Origin: Scolanthus callimorphus
Lineage: Eukaryota; Cnidaria; Anthozoa; Actiniaria; Edwardsiidae
Direction: 5' to 3'
Assembly: GCA_033964015.1 (NCBI GenBank)
Contig: CM066914.1
Location: 19,379,023-19,443,022 of the forward strand
Length of the DNA stretch: 64,000 nt
The notes below the pieces were generated by a model. It did not search any database. It was not told where the DNA came from and saw only the letters and a list, made by a program, of their open reading frames with translations. Below, one piece after another: positions 1 through 32,519 of the stretch. Numbering within the stretch: the first letter of the stretch is position 1; the number at the start of each line of letters is the position of its first letter. The position numbers and the translations under genes were made by a program.

Positions 1-691
1 GCCCACTCTAGGAGCAAAGAGCATCCTAGCACTGAACAGTATACAGTGGCAATTATATAACAAGGAGGTTAGCTCTGATTTGAAAATTAAAATCTCTAAT
101 TCCAGATAACGTCAATACCCCTCACCTATGGGGGAATGGTAAATCAGAGGGGAAGGAGGGCGAATGAGTACTTGAGCATAGCCATGACAGAGAGGTCAAA
201 TTGGGTATGAATTTTTAGTTTCAGCAATTTCTTGCTTCAAATGCTTCAATGAGCCATACTTTCTTGGGGAAGGAATGTGGTATTTTTGGGGAGTGTAAAA
301 TATGAAGATGTAGTAGTAAAGCGTAAAATGTTTTTTTTTTTGCTAGCTGCCATTGGCGACCAATTCAAAAACATTTAGTTGCCAAAAAGCAATGTTTAGT
401 CGCCACGTATGCGTCGATTTCAGCCGAACTTAGAGAGATGGGGTGCCATTTGGCGACTAGCTTTAAAATTTTGGCCGCAAATCCCCCAAATTCATAAAGT
501 TGCAATGTCGAATCCTGGGCAGTATGCAACATATTGAGCTCTGTTAGGCCCTCTAATATCATGTTCACTCAAATACTCCATTCCTGGGGAACAAGGATCA
601 ATTGGCCTTATTTTTTCAGGGGTGCAAGGGTTTTGACACAATTTTCAATAGAAACCACTGTATTTTGCATTTGGTGTTTTTGGAAATTCCA

Positions 692-3600
692 TTACACACC
701 TGTATTACACTTGAACTTCAAATGGCCAATCAGTGCTCCTGGGTTGGTGTACACCTTGCCACAATTTCTGCACACAAAACTTTCGTCACCTTGAAACAAG
801 AAATCATCATCAAAATCATTAGGTTTTTTCCAGTAACCTTTCATAGAAATTTATTATTCAGCACATCGATAGCACAAAAAAAACCCAAAAATATGACCTT
901 TGTGTATTATTTACGAGCTCAAAACATAATATTTCCCTCAGAGACGGATATCGATATGTACAGAAGACAGCTATTGGCGTTCCAATGACCATATTTGAGC
1001 AGTGCATCGATGTGCTGATTAATAACCTGAATTATCTCTAATGGTCTGTTTTCAAAATTCTTACCACCCAAGACATATATTCATTCACAGTTCCCAGAAA
1101 CTGATAATTATACCATAAATATCATGGCCTGCAGAGCACACTTTAAAGGCCGGCCATGCCACCGTTCTATAATGCATTCCGTGCTGTGATATTTATGTCC
1201 TTGACATCTCAACTAAAAAAGGGATTGAGAGGCAGTTGGATAGATTGATTTAAGTTTTTGAACAGTTATATTTGTTTTCTTTTCTTTTTTCATTTTCAAA
1301 GCCAAACCATAAACATGGCATGCAATGCATTATAGAACGGTTGAATGGGCCTTTGAAGTGTGTGTATGTGTGTGTGGGGGAGGTGTGGTACTTACCCTGC
1401 GAGCAGAAGGAAATCACTGCTCGCAGGGTATGTGGTAGTGGAAAGTGAATGAAAATGTCTCAAAAATTGGAGGGTTTTCCTCCCCCTCTGGCCATGAAAG
1501 TACCCAAATTAAATCCTGTGTATGTTGCCTAAATATCACACACCATGCCTTAATTTTTGGCCAGTCATATGCATCACATAGCATGACATGTAGTTCCAAG
1601 ACCAGTCAAATGTTGCTCCCTATCTTTTTCAATATCCTACCTGGCTTTTTTGCAGATCTTTTAACCTTGAGTCCCATCTTCTTAGCAAACCTATCTCCAT
1701 AATAGGTCAGTAACTCTTCTCCAATATTTATCTCTTGGGTTGCCATATAGTAGATATTCTTGTCATACTGTACAGCCCTGATATTCTGCTCATCTAACCC
1801 ATTACTGCAGTTTACATAGCGCAGCCAGTTAGACTGAAGGGCATCTCGGCCATCAATCAAATGGGTCATCTTGCCAAAATCATCAAAAACCTTAAAGATA
1901 AAGTATATTGCAATGTCATTCTATGGATGGAATAGTGAGGGGAAATAAATTTGCCTAATTTCCCAGGGTGTATAGATTTCTGTCTGTTCCGGGGGCAAGG
2001 TGTTAAGACAGATTATTTTAGAACTTCGAGCAATTTTGCCAGAAAGCGGCAAAAAATCTTGTTATTCAAAATAAAAAAAGTTGTTCCTTTGAATTTAGTC
2101 TCATTTCAAAGGTCTTCATGGTAGTGTTTTTGTATTATCGCGCCGGTAAAAAATTTCCAGAGGAAGCTGAGAAAATAAATTTTAGTTTTTACAGATAGAT
2201 GCATTTTTCACACCTAAAATGGTGATGTCAATCACAGCCTATATAGTTTCTATAGAAATTTTCCATTTTTGAATGCTTATTTCTGTGGCGGCACGAACCC
2301 AGTCCTCTGCCTTTTGTGATATTTTGAAATGTTGACCACAAATCTACAAATTAGGATAGAAATCATTGAGTAACAGTATTTTGGCCAAACGTTGCTCGAA
2401 GTTGTAAAATAACCTGTCTTAAACAGAATGAGGATGAAGACAGCAGTTGACAACATGATCAGAGAACACCAGGCAAGCTTTAGGAAAGACTGCTCATGCA
2501 TCAGATCTGTACCATATGGGCTCACTACAGTATTATGGCCCCTTCCTGTGGGCTTCACTGCCTTCAGTAGATATAAGAAAGATCTCCACTATAGCTGTTT
2601 TTAAGGGTAAAATATGCTCACTAAATATTAGCAGCTTATTGGGCAAGACATGCCCCCCTGATTGCAACCATTAATTCATGTAAGTTTAAAAAATTTTTAG
2701 AATACTTTTTAAATGCCTAGATTTAGTGATACGATTTGTATATAATTCATATATATATAGATGGATAGATATTTATTATAATTCACATATTTTTTTGTAT
2801 TTAAAATTTTGATATAGTTATAACTTATAACGTGTAATATTTGTTAGGGTGTCCCTGATTAGTGCGCCACTTGTGGCACGCTAGAAGTTATGACACCATA
2901 ATAAAGCTGTTGATTGATTGTTATCATAGAACAATCACTGGAATGGAATTTGTGCCTGTATGTCAACTTTATGGACTATAAGATGTTTGATAGTGTGGAT
3001 TGGGAAATGCTTTGAAGCTCCTAAGATTTTATGGAATTCCTGAGAAGCTTGTTGCCTTAATGAAGTGTAACTATGAATGGATTACTTGTAGAGTAGCCCA
3101 TGAGGGCCAAGTTTCAGAACCATTTAAGGTTAAAACTGGGGTGTGACAAGGGTGTCTGCTATCTCCCTTCCTATTTCTACTGGCCATTGATTGGATTATG
3201 AGATTGGTAACCAATGCAGGTAACAACAGAATACAGTGGACTCCATGGGAACATGACCTTGCCTACTCTTGCACAATCATATGCAGAGGCAGCAAAAAAC
3301 ATCAAGATTAGAAGAGGATTCAGCTGAAGTTGGTCTGAAGATTAACAAGGTGAAGACGACGGTTTTGAAGATGAATGACACAAGTGAGGCACCTATTGTG
3401 GTTGATGGACAGAAGTTGGAGGATGTCAAGGAATTTGCATATCTAGGGAGTGTTGTAAGCACCCTTGGAGGTACGGACAAGGATGCTTTGACAAGGATTG
3501 GCAACGGCAGAGCAGTAAATTTTCTTATGTTGAAGAAGTTATGGGCACTGAGAGAGCTATCTGTGAGAACAAAACATATTTTGATCTAATGTGAAGCCTG

Positions 3601-6600
3601 TTCTGCTCTATGGGTCAGAAACTTGGAGAACAACAATGAAGATATAAAGCAGAATCTGGAGCTTTATTAATAACTGCCTCAGGTGAATTCTTGGTACTGT
3701 TGGACGGATAAGGTGGCAAATGAGGAGCTCTGGGAGAGGGCAGGAGAAAAGCCTATAGCGCTGCAGATAAGGAGAAAGTAGGGTTGGATTAGCCACACCT
3801 TACGGAAGCCAGTGAGTAACATCATGTGGCATGCTCTTGCATCGAACCCCCAGGGGAAAAGAAAAGTAGGACGCCCAAGAAACAGCTGGAGGGGGGATTA
3901 GGAGAGTGAGATGAAGGATAATGGTTGGAATTGGACAGAGCTTGGTAGGAAGGCTCAGAACAGGGTGTACTGGAGGAAGCTCATTGATGGCCTATGCTCC
4001 ACAAGGGGCAATGGGTGTAAGTAAGTAGGTAGAGATTTTACATAGAACAATTCTTTCTTTCAAATTCCAGATTGTTTGGAATCGTTTGGTCAATTCTCAG
4101 TTTCCAGAGGTGATGGGTTCCTGTGCACAGAAATGACACCCGCTATGGCTGGAAACTGCACCAAGTAAATGCACTCCTTGGTGGGGAAATGAATTTTTCC
4201 ATTGAATTGAATAGCTTTTAAAAATGGATACTTTCTACAAATTTAAATAAATAAAAAATAACATTGTGCCTGTCATACACACCTCCCAGACATATGGAGA
4301 ATCCCTGTAATTCTTTGCCTCCTTGGGTGGGATGATCCTACCAATATAGGGACCAAAAAACTCATGCTTGGGGATGATACACTTTGCAAAAACCCCTTTG
4401 CCTGCATTAGGAATTGATGACTCCTTGATTTCCAGACCTGGTGGTACCAAGACATCAGCTTCTGCAACTGTTAATGGACAAAATAATTAAGATTTTATCC
4501 TGGGAATTTATAAATGTTTAGCACACAGCTTAGTGCAATAAAAATACAAGGAATTCAGATATCTAGAGATCCCTGTTATAAGACAAAACATCAAGACATA
4601 ATTAGAAGCCTCTTATTGGTTGAATAATAATAATAACTTTATTTTTATAGCACTATTGCAGCTACCTTTTGTTTTTATTGCTGTGGGTCATGTTTATCAG
4701 TGGAATAAATTACTTTTAATATAGGGTGGATAGTGTCACATCAGAAAAATGAAAATCCTCCTGATAACTAATCAAAAGTTTCTCAATGGCTGATTCACAA
4801 TTTGTTACAATTTGCAATTTGGTGGCAGATTTCTTGTAAACTTCATTTGGTGTCAGCCCAATGCTGAAAAATCTGTGGCATTACATCAGATTTGTTCATG
4901 TCATGGCCAGTTTTCCTTTGGAGGAATCAGATAAGTCGTGGCACAAAAACAACAGGTCCAACAAATTACAGCATGTAAATCGCCTTAGGAGAGCACAATT
5001 CTGCAAATGTGTGGTACCAGAAAATATCCATACCCCTCCACGGAAGGGTGTTGGAAAGTGACCCCCCACCCCTCTGGAATTTCCAAGGAAAAATACAGTA
5101 TTTGTATGGAAATGATCAGGTAAATGGACCCCCCCATCCCTCTGGAATTTCCAATGCCCTTCCGTAGGGGGTGTATGGATAATTTCTGGAACCACACAAT
5201 AAGCCTAAGTACTTCTCTTTTACCAAATACATTTATGTAAAACAGTACAGCACAAAATAGAAGGAAATTTAAAATAATTAAGATTTTCTAAAAAGATTAT
5301 TTTAATAAAACTAAGTTGTAGATTCTTTACATAAGGGTGAGTTTGAAAATCTGTTTGGCAAAACTAAAAATAGATAATATTGCATACGTGTGCATATCTA
5401 ACTAGCATGTAAGTAAATGATTGGTACACTTTGGTGTGTTAGAAAATGTAAGCTCAATGTTGCAACATGCTTCATTGCACACAATCCACAAATACTTGAA
5501 ACACGTGTAAGGAAATTTAGCTAAACTTTGAATTGAAAATAATATTCTAGTTTTACGCACTATTAAAGTGTTTTCTCCTCGACGAACAAGCAAGATTTTT
5601 CTAACTGCAGGTGTAGTATTTCCGCAAGTTGTAAAAACATTACTTCAGGATTTTCTCATAATATTATATTCATGAATGTTTATGCTGCGGATCGTCTTAA
5701 AATTCAAGAACAACCACGCACAAGAACCAGAAGTTTGGTCGATGCTTTTGTATCGTTTTGAGTCAAGCTACCACTCGACTATAGCTGGTGGATCTGGTGG
5801 ACTAGACGTCGATTTATCGAAAACATGGTGTGCTTTTACAAGTATATGAATATTCAAATGTTTGTGCGAACGTTTGGAAGCCAGGCGAGCGTTCATCAAA
5901 AAATTTGCTTTTTTTGGCAAAGAAATACAAATTTCCAGCTTTCACTTCAGCGGATTTCTGGGTTGATGAAAGTACAGTCTTACTGAGTTTACAAGTACAG
6001 AGCTCAGGTATTAACTCTACTTTCGTTGCGTGATTAGTTTGGTTCAGAATTGTTACGAAATGGCTTTTCTATAAAATATTTTTACTTCAGCAAACAAAAA
6101 CACAGTTCCCGAAACTAAAGAAAACGAAAATACCCCGACTTTCGTAGCCAACGAGTAATATAATTCCAAAAGAACGCTTGATGATGAGGAAGCGTAAGTA
6201 TCTTTAATGTATTCACCTTCGACCATGTGCTCGCGAAGTTAAAATTTAAATAACTTACGTCTCTGCATCTCGGAATCAGGTATGTCATCACCAAAATAAT
6301 ACTTGAGTTCGATTTTCTTGCGGGGAACACGTCTAGCTCCAGTTCCTCTGGTGGAAGACACGTCTACTGAGCCATTTTTGCCGGGTTTTGAGCCTCCTGC
6401 TTCCTCTTCCTCGCTACTTTCGTCGGAGTCCGACTCTTCGCCCGAACTGCTGTAGTCATCTTCTTCGAAGTCATCCGCATCTACCCCAGTTATCTCTGGA
6501 TCAGTTTGAGTTTCAGCATCTCTGCTTTCCTTCATTTTCTGCTTTGGTTCTTCTTCTTCTGCTGGCGGAGATATAATGGCGTGTTAGACAAGCCTGAATT

Positions 6601-6731
6601 TTGTAGTGATTTCTTAAGATCAAGTGTATAAAGTTTACACGCGTCACAACTGCACGCGCTCGAGAGAATTTTGTAAACTTACCTTTGTTGCTTTTGGGCG
6701 CTTTAGTCGTTGAACGGGTTCCGTATCCCAT
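692..6731 (-). CDS. PRDM9/PRDM7-like SET (PR) domain histone methyltransferase, 5 exons
   Basis: The family methylates histone H3 lysines in the nucleus. Exons, in transcript order: 6731-6683, 6561-6259, 4461-4283, 1890-1641, 837-692. All junctions are GT-AG and all phases agree, giving 308 residues. Exon 1 starts at an ATG followed by a basic stretch. Exon 2 is acidic and Ser-rich and ends in a basic patch (VPRKKIELKYYFGDD). Exons 3 and 4 carry the PR/SET domain: PPGLEIKESSIPNAGKGVFA, FGPYIGRI, then HLIDGRD, NWLRYVNCS, EQNIRAVQY and GEELLTYYGD. Exon 5 holds one C2HC zinc finger (C-x2-C-x12-H-x4-C) and ends at TAA 692-694. A GTGTGT donor just before that stop (exon end 700) could instead splice to further zinc fingers left of the window. 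There is no KRAB or SSXRD region, unlike vertebrate PRDM9. The PR/SET class is clear; the exact PRDM subfamily is inferred. Confidence 0.85.
2940..4030 (+). mobile_element. Decayed LINE (non-LTR retrotransposon) reverse transcriptase, antisense in the PRDM intron
   Basis: Successive frames read as reverse transcriptase with several stops and shifts. FDSVDWEML and RFYGIPEKLVALMKCNY lie near 2985-3075. VKTGV, a stop, then QGCLLSPFLFLLAIDW follow near 3125-3190. VGLKINKVKTTVLKMN and EFAYLGSVVST lie within 3330-3470. The 3' part has the usual LINE tail (WIGHTLRKP, NPQGKRKVGRPRNSWRG, CSTRGNG) and stops at a short GTAA/GTAG run near 4020. No intact frame remains, so it is a fossil. The 5' end is truncated. 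The clade was not determined. Confidence 0.8.
5010..5197. mobile_element. MITE with ~45 bp terminal inverted repeats
   Basis: The left end (TGTGGTACCAGAAAATATCC...) and the reverse complement of the right end (TGTGGTTCCAGAAATTATCC...) match for about 45 bases, including the CGGAAGGG core. The element is about 190 bp, has no coding capacity and lies in the second PRDM intron. A related motif (CCTGGAATTTCCAG next to a CCCATGGGGG palindrome) occurs at 43550-43605. Confidence 0.75.
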
Positions 6732-8808
6732 TATTATGGCTTTAAAATGTTTCCGATAAAGTTTAGGATTATTTCAGATTAAAGTTAGCTTGAAATCCAC
6801 TCTAAAATCGAGGAGAAATTGCGCTAAACTGCGGCAGAAGATATATCCAGATCTTGTAGAAACGCTCTGCAATCGATCTTCCGAAGGTCTCGAAAACTCA
6901 CTTATCCGCCTGTCAATCAAATTTCTCCGCAGCGATGCACTCCATTGGTTTTCCTTTGTTCGAACACACAAAAGGTTTCCCGCCAAATTGCATAAAAATG
7001 TAAATATTTGCAATTTGAATTCCAATCCGAGAGCTTCCATTTTCGTGTCAAATCTGGAGTTAGCAATTTGAATCGGGTTAGTCGGGTCCTCCAAAAGCGA
7101 AGCTGAGATTTCAACCTGAAATTTCTGGAAATGGCTGCAGTTTGCGAACGCCAAAAGTGATTTACAGTATAAAAATTTCTGGTTTTGTAGACTGGCCAAA
7201 ACGGAGACTACACATTTATTTTAATACTAGACTCGTGACCAAGATGTAAAAAACCCTTCTCTTGACTGACGGTGTATCATATCTGCCCGATACAACATAT
7301 TTTATACAGAACAAAACATAGGATAAATATATCTTTAAGATTTGGGGGAACACTGATACCATTCGTATTTTAGAACTTTCTTCAGCCCATTTCTCGACTC
7401 AACCCGAACTGATTACCAGTTCCAAATTTTAAGGCAGTCATTCGAAATGCACAAATAAACAAAAACGGATTCCTGGTGTTGGTACCATATTTCGTCACTA
7501 AATGCCGCGTTCACTCAATGCTTGTGGGCATTAATTTTAGAAATAGTTAGTTAGCGACTTTTTTGACATTTATGCTGTGTACTATATCGCCCAAGAAAAC
7601 GACGATTAAATCAGCAAAATCAGTTATTTTCATGAATGGATTTCTGGAAAAAATTTCCCTCTGTTGCCCAGGCTAAATTTCGGTGTGACCAAGGCCCCTT
7701 ATTGTACCTCTGAACCAGATCACATACCTACGGCAACTCTCCAGGTTTTTCCGAGTCTCCAGGTTTTTTAACAAACCTCCCAGTCTCCATATAGTCAGGC
7801 ACAAAAAAAGTAAACCGAAGTCCGCGCCATCGGCAAACGTTTTCGGAAGGAACTCGGAAAGGTTTCGGGGAAAGGGTCGGGGAAACGAGATGGATCCGAC
7901 AAATTCTCCATATTTAACTTTTGGGGTTGACAAATCCCATTAGGTTGCCTATAACCATGAAACCATGTAAAATCAACTAAAATACACGAAACAAGGCGTG
8001 AAATACAAGATACATTAGTTTATTTTTTACAAGTAAAATTTCTACTCTAATGTTCAAATTTTTACATACCATGCATAAAATTACTGGACATCTGGACTCG
8101 GCGCTATGCATCACATGTAAAGTACATTTCGCTGTCTCTGGGTTGTTACGATTCGTAAGGTTGGATAAGCAGGCAAACCATGCATTAAGTGTCATTCCTC
8201 CGTCCGTGAAATGCTTTTAAACAGCTCATGTCATTCGTGTTGGCAACCGACAATAGCTAGTAAACATGGAAGTGTTGATAGGCGAGAATAGCATATTAAC
8301 TGGCGTGGCAGGAATAGGCATACAGTGCAGAAGTGTTGATAGACGAGAATAGCTTACTAACTGGCATGGCAAGAATAGGCATAGTGCAGATATGGTATGA
8401 AATGGGTAATTTGTTCCTCCTTCTGGTAAATATACGAATATAAAACGCTTTTTCGAACTCAGGAGGAAAAGATAAATGGTTCCAGATAGCAGGGAATTTA
8501 AGGAATTTGTTTCTAGTTCGAGATAGCGAGGCTATCAAGAATGAGTTCCTGTTACCGAGGCTCTAATTATGTTATACCAAGGAGGTTTTCCTTGGCTAAA
8601 CTGACTGCAAATAAACGCTAAAATTATCGACCTCGACGACCCAACTGGACTATCTGTGCTTTTAACACCTATCTATATAAATATCCTGCTGATGAATTTC
8701 AGCCAAAGTGAAAAGTGTTTGCCACATTGATGTTTCGAGGCCTACTGACACTAGTTTGGCTCTGAATATACACGCTCGGCTAGCACAGACAGGAGAGGCC
8801 AAGATAAG
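6732..8808. other. Intergenic, between the PRDM start and the DDX46 3' end
   Basis: No gene was recognised here. Two imperfect copies of a ~61 bp unit stand in tandem at about 8273-8390 (core CGAGAATAGC, then TAACTGGC and GAATAGGCAT). A TTTATT at about 8019 (AATAAA on the minus strand) could be a distal DDX46 polyadenylation signal, about 790 bases after the stop; this was not tested. Short open frames in the interval look random. Confidence 0.5.
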
Positions 8809-28665
<19,857 letters not shown>

Positions 28666-29873
28666 GACTCTACTCCAGGAGAAAATGACCTAAAGATATG
28701 TGGTACAATAAAATGAGCATTCACAGTTAATACTTTAAGCTTTAAACTGCTGAAGTGTGCTGCTATATAATGGTGAATTATTACAGTTGTTTTCACAATA
28801 CTTTTCCTTGCCAGGTTGCAAAGTTGGCTCCTGTGTTCCTAACAGGTTCCCAAGTTTGCAACCAAGTTCCCAACTAACTATGTGACTTCGCACCAAAGTT
28901 GTGAAATTTTGTTTAAAAAACTCTAGGTGCTTAAGCTTCTGTTGAATATTGAAAGGTTTAACTGGTTTTTATCTGAATTTTCTATTTAAACTGCCAAATT
29001 ACGAAGTTAGTTGCAAACTTGGTTGCAAACCTGGTTAGGAACACAGAAACCAACTTCACAACCTGGCATGGAAAATATTGTGAAAACAACTGTAATTTGG
29101 AGTACAGATCCAAATAAATCAAATAACCATTGAATCAAACCTTCATATTTAATAGCATGAAATCCTGGGAAATCCTGCAGGATATCTGCACATAGTTAGA
29201 AATGACTGAACAACCAAACAACATGCTTAGTCACGGCACAATGCCATTATGGTACGGTCACGGCATGAAATGCAACGTAACTTTATAGCAGTCATACGAA
29301 AAGTTAATAAGTTAAGTTTATTTCCCTACAACTTCATGGGTTCTACCGCCGGGCAGTCATGTCTGATAGACGTTTGTACTACATAAGGTACACAAACTGG
29401 TAAAGATTCGGTAGGCATTTTATTTTGTGGTACTGTCTCTTTGGGTTCTTATAGAGTTTTCTGTACACTAAATATCATTTCAGGACCTTTCAAGTATTCT
29501 CAATAGCGTAGCTTAGTCAAGCATAATTGACAGAAAGAACTCAGAAGTGTAGCTTGTCACACGTGCGCCTCCGTGACTCGCAGGTTTCTGACGGATTTTG
29601 TGTTAGATTTTGTTGTCAAAAACAACCAAACTAAAGCAACATACACTATATACATACCTTTATACAAATCTCTCTGCTTCATTAAGTTTTTTCACGTGGA
29701 CGTGCCATATTTTTAACGATTTTCAAAACCCAAGTAGCAGCAATGCTTTTCTCGTCCAGTGGCCAGCGGTATCATGGAATGAGCATGCGTGGATTCTTTT
29801 TCCCGTTGCTAGTATCCCGGATGCTAGCTCTTATTAGTCTGGGATTCCTGTGTGGGTTCCGGCCAAAACAAAA

Positions 29874-29959
29874 ATGGCGGCCTGCACGAACAGTGTGTTT
29901 CTCTCCAAAATCTGCAAGTTGTTGCGAGCGTTTTGACAATTTCTGGAATACCAAATATG
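29874..29959 (+). other. Possible orphan first exon or 5' noncoding exon
   Basis: CAAAAATGGCGGCC gives an ATG in good context, then MAACTNSVFLSKICKLLRAF and a stop, followed by a strong GTAAGT donor at 29960. If one base were lost, the frame would run on as DNFWNTKYG to the donor. No matching downstream exon was recognised. It could be a 5' UTR exon with a short upstream ORF that splices toward the gene at 32520, or chance. Confidence 0.25.
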
Positions 29960-30149
29960 GTAAGTAGAAACTTAAATATAAGGAGATTTTAGAAAACGGG
30001 AGAATACACTTTGTCTCAATCTGTCTTTCATTAATATTTTTCCATTGTAATGTTCTAAGAAAGTTTTTACTTCCCCGCTCATAAGAGGGGGTGTGAGAAC
30101 CCGAGCTGCGCTATTTTGTATTGTTGGCTACATTATCCCAGATGCCGGA

Positions 30150-30660
30150 GAACGCTGTCAAACAAAAGTGTCAAAATCTGGGAGGAAAATCCGTTCTACA
30201 AAACCAAGCAACGTACAATGGTTTCATCAATATCATCACACTTGTTGGTACCTTAGGAGTGAAAATCAGCTAAGCCACGCCCTTTTTGTACCTTTTAGGG
30301 GTAAAATCGAATTTTCCCGACAAGCACTGTCACACCTAAAAAGGGGAGTCCCCCCGGGCCTGCTCCCTCCAGTCAATTGGATCCCATTGACTGCGTTTTT
30401 TTTTTGCTGGAAATATCTTTTTTTAAGTCCACAAAACTTGATAATGAGCCCTTGGCTACAGTTATCCCAGACGGGAGAACAATAGCCAAAAAAATGTGGG
30501 AGAAAAATCCATTCTAGCAAACCAAGCAACAATGGTTTCATCAATATCACACTTGTTGGTACCTTTTAGGGTCAAAATCAAATAAGCCACGCCCTTTTTG
30601 GTACCCGATGAACACCGTCGCCCCTAAACTAGGGGAGTAGAATTTGGTCACTCGGATCCC
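30150..30660. repeat. Tandem duplication, ~320 bp period
   Basis: Two direct copies share CCAAGCAAC...AATGGTTTCATCAATATCA, CACACTTGTTGGTACCTT, AAGCCACGCCCTTTTTG and GGATCCCATTGAC(T/A)GCG in the same order. Divergence is moderate. The content is related to the GTATCTTTTAGGG repeat family at 23182-23548. Confidence 0.7.
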
Positions 30661-30779
30661 ATTGACAGCGCTCCTTTGCTGGAAAGACAAAATGTATGTT
30701 GTTTTATATTTATGTGAATCGTTGTTAGGCGCATTTGATCATATTCAAATGTTAATTTGTGCCTAATAAGTATTAAATT

Positions 30780-30802
30780 ATTATTATTATTATTATTATT
30801 AC
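30780..30802. repeat. (ATT)n microsatellite
   Basis: About eight uninterrupted TTA/ATT units. A similar short run is at about 49950-49966. Confidence 0.9.
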
Positions 30803-32519
30803 AAGTGTCAACACACGCCGCAAACGGAAGCAACATGTTTTGTTCAACAATGTTTAACTTTGTTGTGCCGTTTGCGCCCAGAGATTTAACGTTAGACTAA
30901 ATCTCTGGCGGATGATTTTCAAAAAGTTTTAATCGACGGTTCCAGCTATAGTGCGCGCGCTCTACTTTATTCAGAAATGCCAAAGCCGTGTGGCCAAGAG
31001 AACTATTAATGACGTGGACTTACTCATCCTACCGCCAGTAGTCAAATACAGATACAGCTCATCCTTTAAGAATAGCTAACACTAATCATCTGCGAGACTT
31101 TGTTACCAACAAATATGCGCCATTGGTCGCAAACAAAGGAATTAATTATTGTATTTATGGAATATTTATTGACTATTTATAATATACTGTATTACTTATA
31201 ACTATTTATTGTATGTAATGTAATGTATTATTGTCGATTGACCTATGCCTGTAATTCAGCCTAGTTACCTGCAAGAGGCATTTAATAAACACATTATTAT
31301 TATTATTACAATGCATCGTTAAATCGAGGACCGACAGGGTTACCCCGATTTTACGATGACTTTTCTGGGTCCCAGCAACAATCCCCTCGCCTTTAACATC
31401 CTTTGAGACTGAGTTCGTTTACAACGATATCCCGATTTTACGATGCAATTTTGTTGCCCCCGTGGGGTACCGTAAAATCGGTCCATAATTAAAGAAGTTG
31501 TCTAAGGTGTTGCTATATTATTTAACAAATTGCTGAGCTGTTGCGTGACTTTTTCTATCTTCGACCGTCAACCCCTTTGCTGCTTTGCATATAACATGTA
31601 GACAAACCGAACCCGGCATTGCGTCTAGAGTCTAGATCACTAAAATCAAATCAAACATTTGTCAAATGTGAAATTGCGGGTATTGTGCTTTATTTTTGTT
31701 TGTTACTATATAGAAATTCTTCAATCCTCTCAATTCAGACCGTCTACACTACGACGGAGGTTCCGTTTCGAAAAGAAAACGGTTTTTTTTATCCCGTTTT
31801 TTATCCCGTTTGGCCTCCCGTCCATACGAGGCACCGAAAGGGAGTTTGTCAAACGCTGTTAGCATGAGAACACTCCGCCAACGGAGCATTATGGACGGTA
31901 ACTCAGAATAAAAGAAAAGTGTTTTGTTTGCAAGGAGGAAGTAAAGAGAATGATGAATGTATACCGCGGGTAAACTGGGAATGGAGAGGTGTGTTTGGGG
32001 ACCAAGATTAGGGATGTATTGTCTAGACTTAGAAGGAAGAAGGGCTTGTCCGATTCACCCCACTCCAAGCCTGAGTTGAAAGGTTTATAACATGTATTGT
32101 TTAAAGTGAAATATTCTTTGTTGACAGCCTTTTGACTTTTGTCTACGGGACAGTTTTGCATTGAAAATCGTTCACAAACAGGTGTTGCACAACTTGAATA
32201 ATTGAAGTAAGCTGAATTACTTAGCAACTCGAGTAAATTAACAAAACAATTGACACCATATTCAGTAAGGTTTACTTCTCAGACTGGCTAAAAAAATCGA
32301 CTGGCTAAAATCAGCAAATCGAAACACTTCCACCTTTTTCCAAAGTGAAAGTTTCCGTTGGAATATTTGCCCAAACCGTGCCAACGTAAGAAGTTCAATT
32401 GAGATCTCAAGTGCGGATCAGTAAAAGCATGTTATTTTTCGTGTAGAAGTTGTACATAGTGCCTGCGGGCGCGAAATAATAGACGGGCTTGAACTGAGTT
32501 TTGTAAAGATATTCACTCA

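Larger units (their letters stand above)
28666..32519. other. Intergenic interval between divergent DDX46 and the 1617-residue gene
   Basis: No convincing gene was found. It contains inverted segments at about 28789-29093 (AATACTTTTCCTTGCCAGGTTG against its inverse, TIR-like), a possible orphan first exon at 29874, a tandem duplication at 30150-30660, an ATT microsatellite at 30780-30802 and AT-rich DNA at 31140-31310. Three segments matching CCGATTTTACGAT lie at 31315-31480. The 5' control regions of both flanking genes must be here, but no TATA box or other element stands out. Confidence 0.5.

Noticed and set aside
1..691. Minus-strand stretch near 530-600 (MEYLSEHDIRGPNRAQYVAY) as a further PRDM exon
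   Set aside because: No acceptor in phase with the donor at 700 and no zinc-finger pattern. The rest of this interval shows nothing recognisable.
7673..8195. Minus-strand open frames upstream of PRDM
   Set aside because: Low-complexity TCTCCAGGTTTTT repeats; no homology or splice signals.
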